Positions 1 to 7,600 of a DNA stretch of 9,686 nucleotides are shown here, piece by piece. The first letter of the stretch is position 1. The number at the start of each line of letters is the position of its first letter. The notes under the pieces were generated by a model that was not told the DNA's origin, ran no database searches, and worked only from the letters and a program-made list of their open reading frames with translations. Source of the stretch: JAAFKA01 sp043748455 (lineage in GTDB: Bacteria; Bacteroidota; Bacteroidia; Cytophagales; Thermoflexibacteraceae); assembly GCA_043748455.1 (NCBI GenBank), contig JAYTNF010000429.1:1-9686 (forward strand), given 5' to 3'. The translations under genes were made by a program, and so were the position numbers.

Positions 1-403
1 CTGTTAAAGGCAAAATAACGCCATTTCTGAGTTCTGCAATGGCAGTTTTTGTATGAAAAATGCCGTCTAAATAAAAATGAAAATCTAAATAATCTGTAAC
101 AATAAGGTTATTTAGTGAGGTTTTATATCTATCAAATTGTTCTTTATTGCCCGTTTTTTTCTCACCTAACAAATCTTTGTCGCCAATATCTTTTGCCTCA
201 ATAAATCCGACAGGAATATCTTTAACATTTGTCAAAACATAATCGGGAGCTCCGCAAGCAATACGTTTAGGCTCATTGGTTGCGGAAATTTCAGGCAAAA
301 TAGCCTCGATAAGTTGCTTTAAATCAGTTCGATAAGTGTGTTCTGTTGCGTTGCCTTTTTGATAAGCTGCATTAATATTTTGGATATATTGCTCAAGAGT
401 CAT
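1..403 (-). CDS. N-terminal part of a probable type IIG/ISP-like restriction-modification enzyme (cut by window edge)
   Basis: The frame opens with ATG at 403 and stays open for 134 codons to the window edge, so this is only the N-terminus of a longer protein. It begins MTLEQYIQNI and contains NEPKR (43-47), a CGAPDYV stretch with D54, and GFIEAKDIG with E69-A-K71. D54 followed by E69-x-K71 fits the PD-(D/E)xK nuclease signature. This arrangement (short helical start, TNEP, PDYV, vGfIEAKDIG) is what I remember from the amino-terminal nuclease domain of large single-chain enzymes that combine endonuclease, N6-adenine methyltransferase and target recognition. If so, the methyltransferase motifs lie outside the window, downstream on this strand. 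The TYRTDLKQLIE region (23-33) is typical of the same family. Family and fold are inferred from remembered similarity; no methyltransferase motif is visible here. It could also be a stand-alone Mrr-like nuclease domain protein. The start is supported by the reading frame and by TAnnTTTG-like boxes upstream. Confidence 0.72.
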   Translation of the reverse strand, partial: MTLEQYIQNINAAYQKGNATEHTYRTDLKQLIEAILPEISATNEPKRIACGAPDYVLTNVKDIPVGFIEAKDIGDKDLLGEKKTGNKEQFDRYKTSLNNLIVTDYLDFHFYLDGIFHTKTAIAELRNGVILPLT

Positions 404-419
404 TGCGAATGAAATTTAA

Positions 420-467
420 CAAAAGTAAGAATTTTTTAGCTAAGATAAAAGCTATGTAGCAAAAATA
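420..467 (-). promoter_or_regulatory. Possible promoter boxes for the restriction-modification-like gene
   Basis: Two matches to the Bacteroidota -7 element TAnnTTTG read on the minus strand: TACTTTTG (427-420) and TATTTTTG (467-460). The upstream one would leave a leader of roughly 50 nt, the nearer one only about 10 nt. Neither has a TTG at the expected 17-23 bp further upstream, so in this AT-rich sequence either could be chance. Confidence 0.3.
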
Positions 468-637
468 GGTATAGGAGACTCTTATGAAATTATAGTAGGT
501 AAAATAGTCAAAAGAATAATTAATTGCTAATCAACTATTTGATTTATTAGAAATTTTAGCATAACTGTTTTTATTAATATGCTTACTTTCGTAATAAAGG
601 TAAATTATTCTTTTTATAAGAGTTTAGAGAATTTTAT

Positions 638-676
638 AAAAACAACTAACTCGTTATCAACAAGTTAGTTGTTTTT
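638..676 (-). terminator. Intrinsic terminator after the DUF349 gene
   Basis: A perfect 14-bp inverted repeat, AAAAACAACTAACT (638-651) against AGTTAGTTGTTTTT (663-676), with an 11-nt intervening segment that can itself add three pairs (653-655 with 659-661). Because the stem ends in A/T runs on both sides it could work in both directions. On the minus strand it lies about 70 nt after the DUF349 stop codon and is followed by T5-A-T. The remaining bases of the 404-747 gap show no gene. Confidence 0.75.
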
Positions 677-739
677 ATTTTTTATTTCTACTGAATAATT
701 TAATATATTTTAGAAGATTAAAATATATACAAAACATGT

Positions 740-758
740 TGAGTTATCTAATAACTCA
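740..758 (-). other. Small hairpin enclosing the DUF349 stop codon
   Basis: TGAGTTAT (740-747) and ATAACTCA (751-758) form a perfect 8-bp stem whose 3-nt loop (748-750) is exactly the TAG stop codon of the minus-strand gene. No T-run follows directly, so it is not a classic terminator; it may add to the stronger hairpin at 638-676 or be incidental. Confidence 0.45.
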
Positions 759-1989
759 AATCTAATTGTTCTTGCAATTTTTTCAAAATTCGTTGTTTAG
801 TTTTGATTTTGTTAATGAGATTAATGTGGTCAGCAGTCATTGGAGGCTGTTCTACTCCATAGCGAAAACGGTTTCGTTCTAAATTGAGTGCATTTAACTG
901 CACTTCATCCTCCTTAATTGTATCTTTAATCAAACGGATTTTAATTTTAAGCTGCTCAAAACGAGTTTTTTGGACAAACAACTCATATTTTAATTTTGCA
1001 GTTTTAACTAAAAATGTATATTCAAAAATTTCGTTACACGCAATTTTAAATTTTGTATTTAGTTCTTTATCTTTTAAATCGGGCAATTTGCCAAGTTTTT
1101 TCCAATCTTCTTGAATTTTACGAACTTCGTCTAAACGTATTGCATCTGGAGTGAGCAACATTTTTTCTACTCTTGCACACATATCTTCTTTTTGTTCGAG
1201 TGGAGGTTTTGGCTTTTGATATTCTTTTCGTTTTGAGAAAAAGTTATTTAATTCATTTTTAAAAATTCTGCTATAAAACAGAAATTGACGTTTTGGAATG
1301 TTACCAATATTTCTCCAATCATTCTGAATTTGTTTGATACGGTCAATTCTATTTTCAGTTTTTTCATTAGTAACCTTACGAAGCAAATTTATCAAATCTT
1401 GATATTGTTGCTTTCTTTCATCAATTAAACGATTTTTATCAGAAACATAAGCATTACGTTGTCCAAAGAAATAATCTAATATGGCATTAAATTCGGCATT
1501 AAGTTGTTCCTCATTTTCAGATGGAGAACTGCCTGTTTTAATCCATTTCATTTTAATCTCTTTAAATTTTTCAGCAGTATCAGCCCAAGAAGTGCTGTGT
1601 TTATAGGACTGGGCTTCTTCTAATAAGGCTGTTTTAATTTCAAGATTTTTGCCTCTATTATGTTGCACATAATCTCTTATTGCTATTTCTTCAACACTCA
1701 ATTTAGCAAATAATTCAGAAAAATTACCTAATGCGTTAAATTCCGCTAAATATTGGTGTAGGTGAATAAGTTTCATCAAGTATGAACCCTTATTTTGTGA
1801 TTCGTGTATGGCATTTATCAAATCATTTACCTTTGTTTCTGCAAGGGCAAATCGTTTAGTAAAATACTCAATACTTTCTTCTTCGCTTCCTCTAACAAAA
1901 CCAAGTTCTCTTTCTGGGAAGTCCATGTAAGCAAACAAATAGACTTTGTCGTTGTTAGTATACCCGTATGGGCTTAATGTTTTGTTCAT
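748..1989 (-). CDS. DUF349 repeat protein, cytoplasmic, helical
   Basis: A 413-residue, highly charged protein with no signal peptide or membrane segment. It carries three recognisable DUF349 units, each centred on a W-x(2,3)-G motif within a lysine-rich helix: W149-IKTG, W225-RNIGNIP and W296-KKLGKLP, with spans of about 135-180, 210-255 and 285-325. The C-terminal 340-413 region is rich in K, E, Q and L and is probably coiled coil (around 340-372 and again 388-410). The N-terminal 130 residues are helical and match nothing I recognise more narrowly. Multi-DUF349 proteins of this kind are common in Bacteroidota and mostly uncharacterised; I do not assign a molecular function. The gene stands 160 bp after the DUF2459 gene. 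I found no clear TAnnTTTG box in that gap, so it could be read through from upstream or use a divergent promoter. The start is the first ATG of the frame, preceded by an A-rich leader without a Shine-Dalgarno sequence. The stop lies in a small hairpin. Confidence 0.88.
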   Translation of the reverse strand: MNKTLSPYGYTNNDKVYLFAYMDFPERELGFVRGSEEESIEYFTKRFALAETKVNDLINAIHESQNKGSYLMKLIHLHQYLAEFNALGNFSELFAKLSVEEIAIRDYVQHNRGKNLEIKTALLEEAQSYKHSTSWADTAEKFKEIKMKWIKTGSSPSENEEQLNAEFNAILDYFFGQRNAYVSDKNRLIDERKQQYQDLINLLRKVTNEKTENRIDRIKQIQNDWRNIGNIPKRQFLFYSRIFKNELNNFFSKRKEYQKPKPPLEQKEDMCARVEKMLLTPDAIRLDEVRKIQEDWKKLGKLPDLKDKELNTKFKIACNEIFEYTFLVKTAKLKYELFVQKTRFEQLKIKIRLIKDTIKEDEVQLNALNLERNRFRYGVEQPPMTADHINLINKIKTKQRILKKLQEQLDLSY

Positions 1990-2149
1990 TGTGTTTAATG
2001 TAAGTTGTCAAAATGTGTAAAAAGCAACTGCCTCTACCAATTCAATTTTAAATTCAATTATTTGTATGTGAGTTTGTCATTAATTTGCTAAATTACGATT
2101 TTTTATTAAAACTTACAATTTAGCTACTAAAATTTTCAGAATATTCTAA

Positions 2150-2914
2150 TTATTTAATATGATATAATACTCCTGATGCAAAAGGTGCTTTACTTGCTGT
2201 CTTAATTCCCATAGATTTTAAACCGTTATTTGTCCAATCATTACAAGTACAAAATAAATGGTAATAGTTATTTGCATGGAAAAAATAATCATTTTTACCA
2301 TAACCTTTGGCATTTTTAGGAATAAAATTATTGTCAATATCCTTCTTAAATGATTGTTCTATATATTTTACTAAAATTTGATATTGCTGAGGAGAAATAA
2401 TTAATTTCACAACACTAGCATCTGTTTGTAAACCATTAGCATAAAAATCTATGTGCATTAAGGTTGAAGTTGGCACAAATAAAGCTGAAAATATTGTCGG
2501 AATTGTAGGAAACTCATTGTTATAAGAATCCATATAAAAACCCTCATCTCCCCAGCCCATTGAAATATATTTATAATTATTATATTTTACGGATAACGTA
2601 GAATCTCCTATTTTTTGTAACCAATCTAATTTGATTTCTTCATTTTTTATGGGTACAACAAATTCTGTGTGAAATCCATTTGATTGCACATAAATTGTAA
2701 TTCCTTGTTTTGGTGCTATATATGTACGATTTGTCGGAATTATAATACCACCAATAACCATAATAAAATAAGCTATTATTCCAAAAATAATGAATAATCC
2801 TAAGCAAAAACCTCCAATAATGGCTATATCTTTTGTTGTGAGTTTACGAGCTTTACTTCCTCTTTTGCGATGGCGTTTGCCTTTGCTTTTGTCATTTTCT
2901 GGTAAACTTGTCAT
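2150..2914 (-). CDS. Membrane-anchored DUF2459 (TIGR02117-type) protein
   Basis: A 254-residue protein. Residues 1-28 are strongly basic (KGKRHRKRGSKARK at 11-24), followed by one long hydrophobic segment at about 29-60, so the likely topology is a single anchor with the basic tail in the cytoplasm and residues 61-254 outside the inner membrane. The outer part shows the motifs I associate with DUF2459: SNGFHTEFVVP (78-88), YISMGWGDEGFY (116-127), a hydrophobic ISPQQYQILVKYI stretch (173-185), NDYFFHANNYYHLF (208-221), and TCNDW (223-227) near the C-terminus. H82 together with C224, N225 and W227 hints at a cysteine-hydrolase-like site, but that is inference; the family has no established activity that I know. 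Some relatives were named after a urease gene region; nothing urease-related lies here. The gene is separated from actC by a terminator and appears to have its own promoter at 2943-2976, so it looks independently transcribed. Confidence 0.85.
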   Translation of the reverse strand: MTSLPENDKSKGKRHRKRGSKARKLTTKDIAIIGGFCLGLFIIFGIIAYFIMVIGGIIIPTNRTYIAPKQGITIYVQSNGFHTEFVVPIKNEEIKLDWLQKIGDSTLSVKYNNYKYISMGWGDEGFYMDSYNNEFPTIPTIFSALFVPTSTLMHIDFYANGLQTDASVVKLIISPQQYQILVKYIEQSFKKDIDNNFIPKNAKGYGKNDYFFHANNYYHLFCTCNDWTNNGLKSMGIKTASKAPFASGVLYHIK

Positions 2915-2942
2915 AGGTATAAAATTAGTATAAATTATTTTG

Positions 2943-2976
2943 CAAAAATAATTCCACTTTTCATTTTGTATTCAAA
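2943..2976 (-). promoter_or_regulatory. Predicted Bacteroidota-type promoter for the DUF2459 gene
   Basis: On the minus strand, TATTTTTG (2950-2943) matches the -7 consensus TAnnTTTG, and TTTG (2976-2973) provides a -33 element. The two are separated by 22 bp, within the accepted range. The -7 box ends 28 bp before the start codon. Elements read from sequence only. Confidence 0.5.
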
Positions 2977-3003
2977 CCTTTAAGATTTTATAGCACAAAC
3001 ACA

Positions 3004-3037
3004 AAAAAGGTTTTCCAAATTTATGGAAAACCTTTTT
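3004..3037 (-). terminator. Strong intrinsic terminator closing the act unit
   Basis: A perfect 14-bp inverted repeat: AAAAAGGTTTTCCA (3004-3017) and TGGAAAACCTTTTT (3024-3037), loop AATTTA. On the minus strand the stem ends in a run of six T. It begins about 20 nt after the actC stop codon. The A/T-flanked symmetry means it might also act on the plus strand, but no plus-strand gene enters it. Confidence 0.85.
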
Positions 3038-3057
3038 GTAGAAACTATATTTAATTT

Positions 3058-4500
3058 TTAGTGTACATGAGCCACTTCTTTTTCTATTGCTTTTCTATCT
3101 GCTTCTGCAACTTCTACATCAGAAATAGTACGTCTTGCACGATATACTCTTGGATTTGCTTCTTTCCAAACCGATTTTACTTCTGCCATGTTAATAACAG
3201 GGAAATACTTTGCAAATAAGAAGAAGAATGTAAAGAATAAACCAAAACTAAACACATAACACATTACATCATAAATTGTAGGGCTAAAATATACCCAGCT
3301 TGATGGTAAGTAATCTCTGTGTAAAGATGTAACAATAATTACAAACCTTTCAAACCACATACCAATATTTACAATAATTGATAAAATGAAAGTTGCCAAA
3401 ATACTTGTACGAATTTTTTTAATCCAAAATAACTGTGGAGAAAGTACGTTACAAGTCATCATAGACCAATACGCCCACCAATAAGGACCTGTTGCACGAT
3501 TTACAAAAGCATATTGTTCATATTCTACTCCTGAATACCAAGCTACAAAGAACTCTGTAATGTAAGCAATACCAACAATAGAACCTGTTACAATAATGAT
3601 AATATTCATCATTTCAATGTGTTCCATCGTAACATAAGCCTCCAATTTGTAAACTTTACGAATAACTAACATTAATGTTAATACCATAGCAAAGCCTGAA
3701 AAAATTGCACCTGCCACAAAATACGGAGGGAAAATTGTTGTGTGCCACCCTGGAATTACTGAAGTTGCAAAGTCAAAACTTACAATCGTGTGTACTGAAA
3801 GTACAAGTGGAGTTGATAAACCTGCCAAAATTAAAGATACAGCTTCATAGTGCATCCAAGTTTTTGCAGAACCGTCCCAACCAAAACTCAACATTCCGTA
3901 CATTAAACGACTGATTTTTGATACTGCTCTATCTCTAATTGTACCAAAATCTGGAATTAAACCAATGTACCAAAATACTAAAGAAACAGATAAATAAGTA
4001 CTAATTGCAAATACGTCCCAAATCAATGGAGAGTTAAAGTTTACCCACAAAGAGCCATAAGTATTTGGCAATGGCAAACACCAATAAGCCAACCATGTAC
4101 GACCAACGTGCATAAGGATAAAACTACCTGCACAGAAAACCGCAAAAATGGTCATGGCTTCTGCTGCACGGTTGATAGATGTTCTCCATTTTTGGCGGAA
4201 CAGCAACAATACGGCTGAAATCAACGTACCTGCGTGTCCAATACCTACCCACCAAACGAAGTTTGTGATGTCCCAAGCCCACTGTACAGATTTATTTAAG
4301 CCCCAACGACCAATGCCACTCCAAAATAAGTCGCCTAAATAAATTCCGCCTGCTATGAACATAAGCAACGAAAAAGAAAATGCTATCATCCAACTTGTAG
4401 TTGGTGATTCCTCCACTCGGCTGCTAATGTCGTGAGTGATGTCTTTGATAGTTTTCCCACCGACAATTAACGGTTCTCTTACTTGTGATACTACCTGCAT
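3058..4500 (-). CDS. actC: Alternative complex III subunit ActC, NrfD/PsrC-family quinol-oxidising membrane protein
   Basis: A 480-residue polytopic membrane protein of the NrfD/PsrC family, the usual size for ActC. I count ten hydrophobic segments: about 36-58, 76-100, 114-136, 157-180, 218-240, 259-280, 297-320, 339-358, 365-392 and 408-432. The stretches VQWAWDITNFVWWVGIGHAG (72-91) and FILMHVGRTWLAYW (127-140) are characteristic of ActC, with D77, H89 and H131 as likely quinol-site or proton-path residues (position inferred, not shown here). MWFERFVIIVTSLHRDYLPS (381-400) is another family hallmark. The protein should bind menaquinol near the periplasmic face and pass electrons to the Fe-S clusters of ActB; it is thought to take part in proton translocation. 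It follows actB after 127 bp that contain a three-unit palindromic repeat, and a terminator comes directly after it. No actD (DUF3341) follows, unlike the longer act operons I know. The first ATG of the frame is used, with an A-rich leader. Confidence 0.95.
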   Translation of the reverse strand: MQVVSQVREPLIVGGKTIKDITHDISSRVEESPTTSWMIAFSFSLLMFIAGGIYLGDLFWSGIGRWGLNKSVQWAWDITNFVWWVGIGHAGTLISAVLLLFRQKWRTSINRAAEAMTIFAVFCAGSFILMHVGRTWLAYWCLPLPNTYGSLWVNFNSPLIWDVFAISTYLSVSLVFWYIGLIPDFGTIRDRAVSKISRLMYGMLSFGWDGSAKTWMHYEAVSLILAGLSTPLVLSVHTIVSFDFATSVIPGWHTTIFPPYFVAGAIFSGFAMVLTLMLVIRKVYKLEAYVTMEHIEMMNIIIIVTGSIVGIAYITEFFVAWYSGVEYEQYAFVNRATGPYWWAYWSMMTCNVLSPQLFWIKKIRTSILATFILSIIVNIGMWFERFVIIVTSLHRDYLPSSWVYFSPTIYDVMCYVFSFGLFFTFFFLFAKYFPVINMAEVKSVWKEANPRVYRARRTISDVEVAEADRKAIEKEVAHVH

Positions 4501-4530
4501 ATTTTTATGTTTTTATTGTTATCATTTTGC

Positions 4531-4620
4531 TGTAGAACGGACTTTAGTCCGTTTATATTGTTTTAGAACGGATTTTAATCCGTTTATATTATTTGAGAAC
4601 GGACTAAAGTCCGTTCTACA
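4531..4620. repeat. Three palindromic units at 31-bp spacing between actB and actC
   Basis: Three 18-bp palindromes start at 4536, 4567 and 4598, exactly 31 bp apart. Units 1 and 3 have arms AACGGACT/AGTCCGTT; unit 2 has AACGGATT/AATCCGTT, a paired change that keeps the stem. The 2-nt centres are TT, TT and AA, so unit 3 is inverted relative to unit 1. Units 1 and 3 together form a perfect 23-bp inverted repeat (4531-4553 with 4598-4620), which allows one long stem with unit 2 as an inner hairpin, or three small hairpins. The unit resembles REP/BIME-like or MITE-like intergenic elements. No transposase is near. It fills the gap between two genes of one operon, so it would be transcribed. Confidence 0.85.
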
Positions 4621-4627
4621 TGTATAT

Positions 4628-7600
4628 TTATGCTTTTTCTTCTTCTCTATTTCTGATTTTTGTCAAATACCAAACATTTGGTCTTGTGTTAATTTCAGAA
4701 AGTACGTTGTAAGCTCTGTTATTAACTTCGTGGTCTAAAACCTTAGAAATTTTACTTTCTGGATTGTTCAAATCACCAAAAATAATAGCATCAGCAGGAC
4801 ATGCAGAAGCACAAGCTGTAATCACTTCACCATCTTCCAAAGGTCTTTGTTCTACTTTTGCTTTCAATTTACCAGCTTGGGTACGTTGTACACACATAGA
4901 ACATTTTTCCATAACCCCTCTTGACCTTACTGTAACATCAGGATTTAATACCATACGACCTAAATCATTGTTCGTGTGATAATCAAATTCGTCATTACCA
5001 TTAAATTTATACCAATTAAAACGTCTAACTTTGTAAGGACAGTTATTTGCACAATATTTAGTACCAATACAACGGTTATATGCCATTTGATTTAAACCTT
5101 CTGAACTGTGCGTTGTTGCAGCAACAGGACAAACTGTTTCGCAAGGTGCATTGTTACAATGTTGGCACATCATTGGTTGAAAAACCACTTCTGGATTTTC
5201 AGCCACTTTCATTAATTCAGCATATTTACCAACCAGACCAAATTCTTTACCACTGCCTTTTACAGTCGAGCTATAATAACGGTCAATCCTCAACCAATTC
5301 ATTTCACGTCTTCTAATAACTTGGTCAGAGCCTACGATTGGCACATTATTTTCCATATGACATGCAACCACACAAGCTGAACAACCTGTGCAAGAATTCA
5401 AATCTATTACCAAACCCCAATGGTGATTTGGATATTTATGTTGGTCACCTGTATGGTTAGAAATCGGGTGTCTTTCATTCCAAAGACGATTTTTAGCTTT
5501 TTCAGTTGCCTCGTCTAATTTCTCTACAACCTCTTCATGTTTTGCTTTGTAACCATCACCATTAATATCCCACGCAGATAATTCTGTTGGATTTACTTTT
5601 CCTTTAATACTTGTAACTTTTGGAAAATAACGACCTGCTTTTTCATCTTTTTGGTATTTGGCTAAAACTGTTTCTTGAATAATAGTTTCACGCCCCATAA
5701 AAGTTTGATAGGTCTGTGTTTGGGCTATTTTTGTACCTTTCTCACCTGCATCTGCCAATGTAACTTCTGTACGAGTATTACGAACAGTGCCTTGAACTTG
5801 CATAAAAGGATACATATTTGCACCACCTGCTTCTTTTGCCACTTTTCCAAAACTTGCATCACGACCATAACCTACTGCAACAGCAACAACACCTTCTGCC
5901 AACCCTGGTTGTACAACCACAGGTAATGTAACTTCTTTACCACCTACTGAAACTTTTGCTTTACTTGTTATGGCTTCTGCTAAGTTGAAACCCATTTTCA
6001 TCGCATCTTGTTGTGAAACTGCAATGAAATTGCCCCAACAAACTTTTGAAATAGGCTCTGGTGTTTCTTGCAAATAAGGATTATTTGCTTGAGAACCATT
6101 ACCTAAAATCGTATTTTCCATCAACACTAACTCAAAAGCACTTTCTTTATATTTTTGCAATTCGCCTGATAAACTATTGTAATCAAAAGCTGTAACAGGA
6201 GTTGCAACTGAATTAACTACTAAACTTTTATCATGTTCAGAAATATATGTGGCTGCCAATGTTGGTTCAAAAACGCCATTATGCAAAGTTCTATTCCAAA
6301 AACTTTCAAAATCTGTTTCTCTTGTTTGCAATGGGTATAAAACTGATTTCCAATATTCTTTTACAACACTTAAATAATCTGTTGTTGCACCAGACCAAAC
6401 TAAGAAACTATCTTGCATTTGGCGGGTGTTAAAAATACGACTAATGGCTGGTTGTCCAATACTGAAATAACCTTTTTTAATTTCGGCATCATTCCAAGAC
6501 TCCAAATAATGGCTATCAGGTGTGTGATGTGAACAAAGTTTGCCTGTTTCGTCTAATCTATCATTACTTACAATGCTGATACCTACTTTTGCTATGTTTT
6601 TTGCTAATGTATCACCTAATGGGTGGTCATAAACAGGATTACAATTATAGAAAATCACTGCACCAACGCCACCGTTTGCAACTTCTTGGATAAAAGAAGC
6701 CATATCACCATCATTACCTTGACGTTGATAAGAACATGTAACATCAGTATCAATAGTTTGTCCATAATTTTCCAACATTTCGTTGATACCATTGATAATT
6801 GCTTGAATATCAGTATCATTCGAACCTGAAATCACCAATGATTTACCTTTATTTGCTAATAAATCATCAGCAGCTTTATTCAAATTACTTACTCCATCTT
6901 TACCTGCAAAACTTAAAGGAGATTTGCCTAATTTAGAAGCAATAATATTATATAATTTTGCAACAACTGCCGCCTCTTGTGAAGGTTTAATTGTTGTGCG
7001 ATAATCTGCATTTGCACCTGTCAAAGACATGATAGACTCAAAAGAGTACAAACGTGACATTTCTTTTTTATCTCCACCAATTTTACCAACTTTACGACTT
7101 GGCATAAATTGTTTGGTATGTTCTACATCAGAAATCCAAGAACCTAAGAAATCTGCACCAAAAGAAACCACAATATTTGCCTTTTCGAAATTATAAGATG
7201 GCAAAACTGCTTTTCCTTTTGTTTTTTGGTGTGCTTGCACAATTCCATAACGAGAAACTGCGTCATATTGAACAAGTTTTGTGTTTGGATATTTTGCTGT
7301 AAATGCAGCAATAGCACGTTTTGTAGAAGGACTTGTTACCGTATAAGAAACAATGCGAATTTGTCCAGCACTTGCCAACTTTCCAATAATTTCGCTATCT
7401 ATTGCTTGCCATGTAACTTCTTTACCTTTTACACTTGGGGCTTTTGCTTTTTCAATATCGTATAAAGTTAGTACAGAAGCACTTACACGTGCATTTGTTC
7501 CACCTTTTGTGATTTTTGAAAATGAGTTGCCTTCCACAAAAATAGGTCTTCCTTCTCTTGTTTTTACAACAACAGGCAAAGACTCACCACCAAACATATA

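Noticed and set aside
1990..2149. A promoter for the DUF349 gene
   Set aside because: I found no TAnnTTTG box on the minus strand here; the nearest candidate, TAAAATTG around 2044-2051, misses a conserved position and has no convincing partner.
4531..4620. A short CRISPR array
   Set aside because: The regular 31-bp period suggests it, but there are only three units, each is itself palindromic, the third is inverted, and the segments between them are near-identical AT-rich sequence, not unique spacers. No cas gene is present.
4436..4738. A plus-strand protein of 100 residues spanning the actB-actC gap
   Set aside because: It runs antisense to the ends of two well-supported genes and through the palindromic repeat, its product is a Phe/Cys-rich string without domain character, and no promoter box supports it.
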